DNA from: JBKPHS01 sp046729975
Lineage (GTDB): Bacteria > Actinomycetota > Thermoleophilia > Solirubrobacterales > Thermoleophilaceae
DNA length: 5,560 bases
Direction of reading: 5' to 3'
Assembly (NCBI GenBank): GCA_046729975.1
Contig: JBKPHS010000135.1
Coordinates: 1 to 5,560 of the forward strand
Within the stretch, counting starts at the first letter, position 1. Every line of letters begins with the position of its first letter. The notes under the pieces are model-generated. The model searched no databases and had not been told where the DNA came from. It saw only the letters and a program-made list of their open reading frames with translations. Made by a program: the position numbers and the translations under genes. Shown here piece after piece: positions 3,587 through 5,560 of the stretch.

Positions 3587-4354
3587 ATGCGGGATCGCTT
3601 TCGATCGCTGGCGCGGCGCGCGCTCGCGCGCGCGGGGGTTGAGTTGGTGCGCCGGGGTAACCAGGCGCCTCGGCGCACGCTCGCGGAAGTTCTCGCGCAT
3701 CTGAAGGGGCTCGGCCTGCGACCGGGCATGCTCGTAGACGTCGGGGTCGCGTGGGGGACGCCCGAGCTCTACGACACGTTCCCTGACGCCGACCTGCTGC
3801 TCGTCGAGCCGCTGGCGGAGTACGAGCCGGCGCTGCGCGAGCTGACCGAGCGCCGGCGCGGGCGCTACGTCCTGGCCGCCGCGGGACCGCAGCCCGGCGA
3901 GGTCGAGATCGGCGTCCACCGGGTGCCGACGCTGTCGTCGGTGGTGGGCGAGCGCGACGAGGTGACGACGCGCCGCGCGGTGCCGCTCGTGACCCTCGAC
4001 GAGCTGACGGCGTCTGAGCGGCCGCCCTTCGTCCTGAAGGTCGACGTCGAGGGCGGCGAGCTCGACGTGCTCGGGGGCGCGCACGACACGCTCGAGCGAA
4101 CGGAGCTCGTGCTGCTGGAGGTCTCCCTGCTCGAGCTCGTCCCAGGCAGCCCCCTGCTGAGCGACGTGGTGGCCTGGATGGCCGACGCCGGCTGGGCGGC
4201 CTACGACGTCTACGGCGGCCACCTGCGCCCGCTGGACGGAGCGCTCGCGCAGCTCGATATGGCGTTCGTCAAGCGCGACGGCCGCTTCCGTGCGGACGCC
4301 CGCTACGCGACGGCGGAGCAGGCCGAAGCCCTGTACCGCGGCTGGGGCTTCTAG
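3587..4354 (+). CDS. FkbM-family SAM-dependent methyltransferase
   Basis: This 255-residue protein has the FkbM methyltransferase layout. FkbM enzymes usually transfer a methyl group from S-adenosylmethionine to a hydroxyl of a sugar or polyketide. Residues 1-30 are an arginine-rich amphipathic leader. LVDVGVAWG (49-57) is the SAM-binding glycine loop, and LLLVEP (70-75) carries the acidic residue expected to bind the ribose. VTLDEL (135-140) and the hallmark VLKVDVEGGELDVLGGA (149-165) follow, then VLLEVS (175-180), all diagnostic of the family. The C terminus (181-255) is an alpha/beta cap. There is no glycosyltransferase or sugar gene beside it in the window, so the acceptor substrate cannot be inferred. 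It is divergent from the ArsR gene, and its TAG stop directly abuts the tRNA-Trp 3' end. The ATG at 3587 is chosen because a -10 box lies 7 bases upstream and the motifs are all downstream. Confidence 0.9.
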   Translation: MRDRFRSLARRALARAGVELVRRGNQAPRRTLAEVLAHLKGLGLRPGMLVDVGVAWGTPELYDTFPDADLLLVEPLAEYEPALRELTERRRGRYVLAAAGPQPGEVEIGVHRVPTLSSVVGERDEVTTRRAVPLVTLDELTASERPPFVLKVDVEGGELDVLGGAHDTLERTELVLLEVSLLELVPGSPLLSDVVAWMADAGWAAYDVYGGHLRPLDGALAQLDMAFVKRDGRFRADARYATAEQAEALYRGWGF

Positions 4355-4428
4355 CGGGGCAGGCAGGACTCGAACCTGCAATCGCCGGTTTTGGAGACCG
4401 GTGCCGTATCCAATTTGGCCACTGCCCC
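4355..4428 (-). tRNA. tRNA-Trp, anticodon CCA
   Basis: The reverse complement folds as a 74-nt cloverleaf. The acceptor stem GGGGCAG/CTGCCCC is perfect and the discriminator is G, the base expected for bacterial tRNA-Trp. The anticodon stem CCGGT/ACCGG encloses the loop CTCCAAA, giving CCA. The T arm is GCAGG-TTCGAGT-CCTGC. The D stem is only 3 bp (GCC/GGC). CCA is not encoded at the 3' end. The gene converges on the methyltransferase gene with no spacer. Confidence 0.95.
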
Positions 4429-4440
4429 TCCGCGGAGCCC

Positions 4441-4446
4441 ATCGTA
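4441..4446 (-). promoter_or_regulatory. -10 box of tRNA-Trp
   Basis: TACGAT on the minus strand (4446-4441) ends 12 bases before the tRNA 5' end, the same spacing as for tRNA-Leu and within one base of tRNA-Gly. No clear -35 hexamer is seen. Confidence 0.45.
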
Positions 4447-4496
4447 GCGGCCGATCAAGCGCGAGAATGCGGCCGAGCCGGCCGGCGGATCGCGCC

Positions 4497-4502
4497 TAGA
4501 AT
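4497..4502 (+). promoter_or_regulatory. -10 box of tRNA-Leu
   Basis: TAGAAT matches TATAAT at 5 of 6 positions and ends 12 bases before the tRNA 5' end. The -35 position is GC-rich and not recognisable. tRNA-Trp and tRNA-Leu are thus divergent, with both promoters inside an 86-base spacer. Confidence 0.5.
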
Positions 4503-4514
4503 CGTTCGCGGCCC

Positions 4515-4598
4515 GCGGATGTGGCGGAACTGGCAGACGCGCCGCGCTTAGGACGCGGTGGGCTTAGTCCCTTGGGGGTTCGAGTCCCTCCATCCGCA
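4515..4598 (+). tRNA. tRNA-Leu, anticodon TAG
   Basis: This is an 84-nt class II tRNA. The acceptor stem GCGGATG/CATCCGC is perfect and the discriminator is A. The anticodon stem CCGCG/CGCGG encloses the loop CTTAGGA, giving TAG (reads CUA and probably CUG). A long variable arm (TGGGCTTAGTCCCTTGG) is typical of leucine tRNAs. The T arm ends in GGGGG-TTCGAGT-CCCTC. CCA is not encoded. Confidence 0.95.
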
Positions 4599-4618
4599 TC
4601 GAGAAGCGCTGGAGGGAC
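4584..4618 (+). repeat. Trailer complementary to the tRNA-Leu T arm
   Basis: GTCCCTCCA (4584-4592, 3' side of the T arm and start of the acceptor strand) is perfectly complementary to TGGAGGGAC (4610-4618) just after the tRNA. The 9-bp helix could form in the primary transcript and compete with the tRNA fold, or act as part of a terminator together with the GC-rich hairpin at 4618-4634. Confidence 0.4.
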
Positions 4619-4834
4619 GCCCGGCCCGGGGGCGAGTCGGGACCGGACGCCGCTTACTCCAGGCTTGTATTTGGTGTGCCCGGTTCTGAATGCGGTATGC
4701 ATGTTCAGGCCGTTGCTGGCGCGTCGGCACAAGTAATTCCCGTGAACGCGTGACTGCGTACCTCAGACCCCGCACGGGGACGACGCCGGGTCAACCGGCA
4801 CATAGAGGCCCCGGAAGACCGTAGACTCCGGCGC
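4599..4834. other. Intergenic region before the membrane protein gene
   Basis: I find no supported gene here. Frames that cross tRNA-Leu are translations of the tRNA itself. The stretch around 4660-4740 is less GC-rich than its surroundings. Short inverted repeats include CTGAA/TTCAG (4686-4690 with 4704-4708), CCCCG/CGGGG (4768-4772 with 4775-4779) and GCCGG/CCGGC (4785-4789 with 4795-4799). The last two lie just upstream of the promoter at 4822 and could be a terminator or a regulator site. Confidence 0.4.
4822..4827 (+). promoter_or_regulatory. -10 box for a probable leaderless membrane-protein mRNA
   Basis: TAGACT fits TANNNT and ends exactly 7 bases before the GTG at 4835. No Shine-Dalgarno sequence lies between. 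This spacing is typical of leaderless transcripts in actinobacteria and supports the GTG as the start. Confidence 0.5.
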
Positions 4835-5401
4835 GTGGAGGGGTCGAGCGTCGCGATCCGGCATCCCAACCGGGAGAAGGCGGCATCCAAGGCGACGAAG
4901 GCGGCGGTGATTCTGCTGCTCCTGACGAGCGCCGTGCTGTTCACGGTTGTGACCGCCGGAGGCTGGGACGTGCTCGCGGGCGCGCAGGTCGTGGCCGTCG
5001 CATACATCGCCGTCTACGTCGTGATGGCCTACTTCGTGGCGCGGTGGAACAGGGGCGTGCTACCGCTCGCGGCCGCACTCGCGATCCTGATCGCCGTGAT
5101 CGCCGCCGTCGCGGCCCCCGCTTGGTTCGATCGCGACAAGGAGGGCTTCGACGACCCGGCTCTGCCGCCCGGCATCCTCGGCCTCCTGACGCTGATCATC
5201 GTCCCGGTCCAGGTGCTGCTGATCGCCTTTGCGATGCGTGGCTTCAGCCAGGAGTGGAACGTCGAGGTCGAGGAGCGCTCCGGCTACGACGACTACGACG
5301 ACGACGAGCGCCAGCGCCGCCGAGCCGAACGCGAGGAGCGCGAGGCCAACGTGCCGCTGCCCTGGGACGTCGGCCGCGGCGAGCCCGGGCCCGGGCGTTA
5401 G
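4835..5401 (+). CDS. Unrecognised four-helix membrane protein
   Basis: I do not recognise the family of this 188-residue protein. The first 21 residues are polar and basic. Four hydrophobic segments follow at about 22-42, 48-69, 74-97 and 113-134. The basic N terminus and the ARWNR turn (69-73) sit on the same side, and the acidic WFDRDKEGFDDP loop (97-108) on the other. By the positive-inside rule both termini are therefore cytoplasmic. After residue 138 comes a soluble tail: EWNVEVEER, an acidic cluster YDDYDDDE (151-158), a highly charged Arg/Glu stretch (159-170, likely helical) and a proline/glycine-rich end. No catalytic or transporter motif is visible. The start is GTG at 4835, supported by the -10 box 7 bases upstream. 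It appears to be a single-gene unit, and its stop shares four bases with the convergent reductase gene. The function is unknown. Confidence 0.8.
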   Translation: MEGSSVAIRHPNREKAASKATKAAVILLLLTSAVLFTVVTAGGWDVLAGAQVVAVAYIAVYVVMAYFVARWNRGVLPLAAALAILIAVIAAVAAPAWFDRDKEGFDDPALPPGILGLLTLIIVPVQVLLIAFAMRGFSQEWNVEVEERSGYDDYDDDERQRRRAEREEREANVPLPWDVGRGEPGPGR

Positions 5402-5560
5402 CTCCAGCTGAGCGTGGAACGCTCCTCCCAGTAGCAGTCGCTCGGCTCGGCCAGCGATTCGAGCTCGCGTAAGGTCACCTCGTCGAGCGCGATGTCGCGG
5501 GCCGCGAGGTTGCTCTCGAGCTGGTTCGTCGTGGCCGCCCCGCTCAGCACCACGTCGGTC
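5398..5560 (-). CDS. Aldo/keto reductase, C-terminal end (5' end outside window)
   Basis: The last 53 residues are visible before the TAA at 5400-5398. DVVLSGAATTNQLESNL (2-18) matches the final beta strand and following helix of the NAD(P)H-dependent aldo/keto reductase barrel, where SGAAT-type loops contact the cofactor phosphate. LDEVTLRELESLAE (25-38) and the terminal DCYWEERSTLSWS are like the C termini of actinobacterial members. These enzymes reduce aldehydes or ketones in the cytosol. The catalytic Asp-Tyr-Lys-His tetrad lies outside the window, so activity and substrate cannot be judged. The gene converges on the membrane protein gene with a 4-base overlap (TTAG). Confidence 0.85.
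   Translation of the reverse strand, partial: TDVVLSGAATTNQLESNLAARDIALDEVTLRELESLAEPSDCYWEERSTLSWS

Noticed and set aside
3533..4381. 282-codon minus-strand frame opposite the methyltransferase
   Set aside because: It is His/Arg/Gln-rich without motifs and runs through the tRNA-Trp gene. The plus strand carries all FkbM signatures.
4521..4736. Frames MAELADAPRLGRGG... (plus) and ...GWRDSNPQGTKP (minus)
   Set aside because: Both are translations of the tRNA-Leu gene and its flank, not proteins.

Overview
The window is high-GC DNA with GTG and TTG starts, weak or absent ribosome binding sites at several genes, tRNA genes without encoded CCA and a mycobacterial-type class II aldolase. This suggests a chromosomal segment of an actinobacterium. 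A deep-branching soil lineage such as Thermoleophilia is my guess, not a demonstrated assignment. No phage, transposon, CRISPR array or rRNA gene is visible.

Layout. The 3' end of a class II fructose-bisphosphate aldolase gene (+) ends at 418 and is followed by a hairpin terminator. From 419 to 1097 there is no convincing intact gene. This stretch holds inverted repeats, a degenerate 11-bp tandem repeat, a duplicated stem-loop and, on the minus strand, a possible small zinc-ribbon ORF or remnant. Next come tRNA-Gly(TCC) and tRNA-Pro(GGG), both on the minus strand and one base apart. Just upstream of them is a 19-codon minus-strand gene for a very hydrophobic microprotein. It is divergent from a BON-domain protein gene (+, 1508-1963). 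Both genes of the divergent pair have a GTTT-N15/16-GGGTAG promoter, the form used by the SigB/SigF stress sigma factors of actinobacteria.

A bipartite terminator hairpin separates the BON gene from a convergent RpoD-like (group 2) sigma-70 gene (2115-3017, TTG start). Upstream of the sigma gene are a likely -10 box, a perfect 10-bp dyad over the -35 position and two 20-bp direct repeats spaced 22 bp apart. An ArsR-family repressor gene (3190-3498, minus) follows, with a dyad in front of its start. Divergent from it is an FkbM-family methyltransferase gene (+). The methyltransferase stop codon directly abuts the 3' end of tRNA-Trp(CCA) (minus). Divergent tRNA-Leu(TAG) (+) follows. The window closes with an unrecognised four-helix membrane protein (+), which overlaps by four bases the stop of a partial aldo/keto reductase gene (minus).

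How the parts may work together. This is mostly housekeeping DNA. The most coherent functional unit is the divergent stress-type pair of BON protein and microprotein at 1282-1963. The ArsR-sigma interval looks heavily regulated. Two genes, the methyltransferase and the four-helix protein, have a TANNNT box exactly 7 nt before the start and no Shine-Dalgarno sequence, so both may be translated from leaderless mRNAs.
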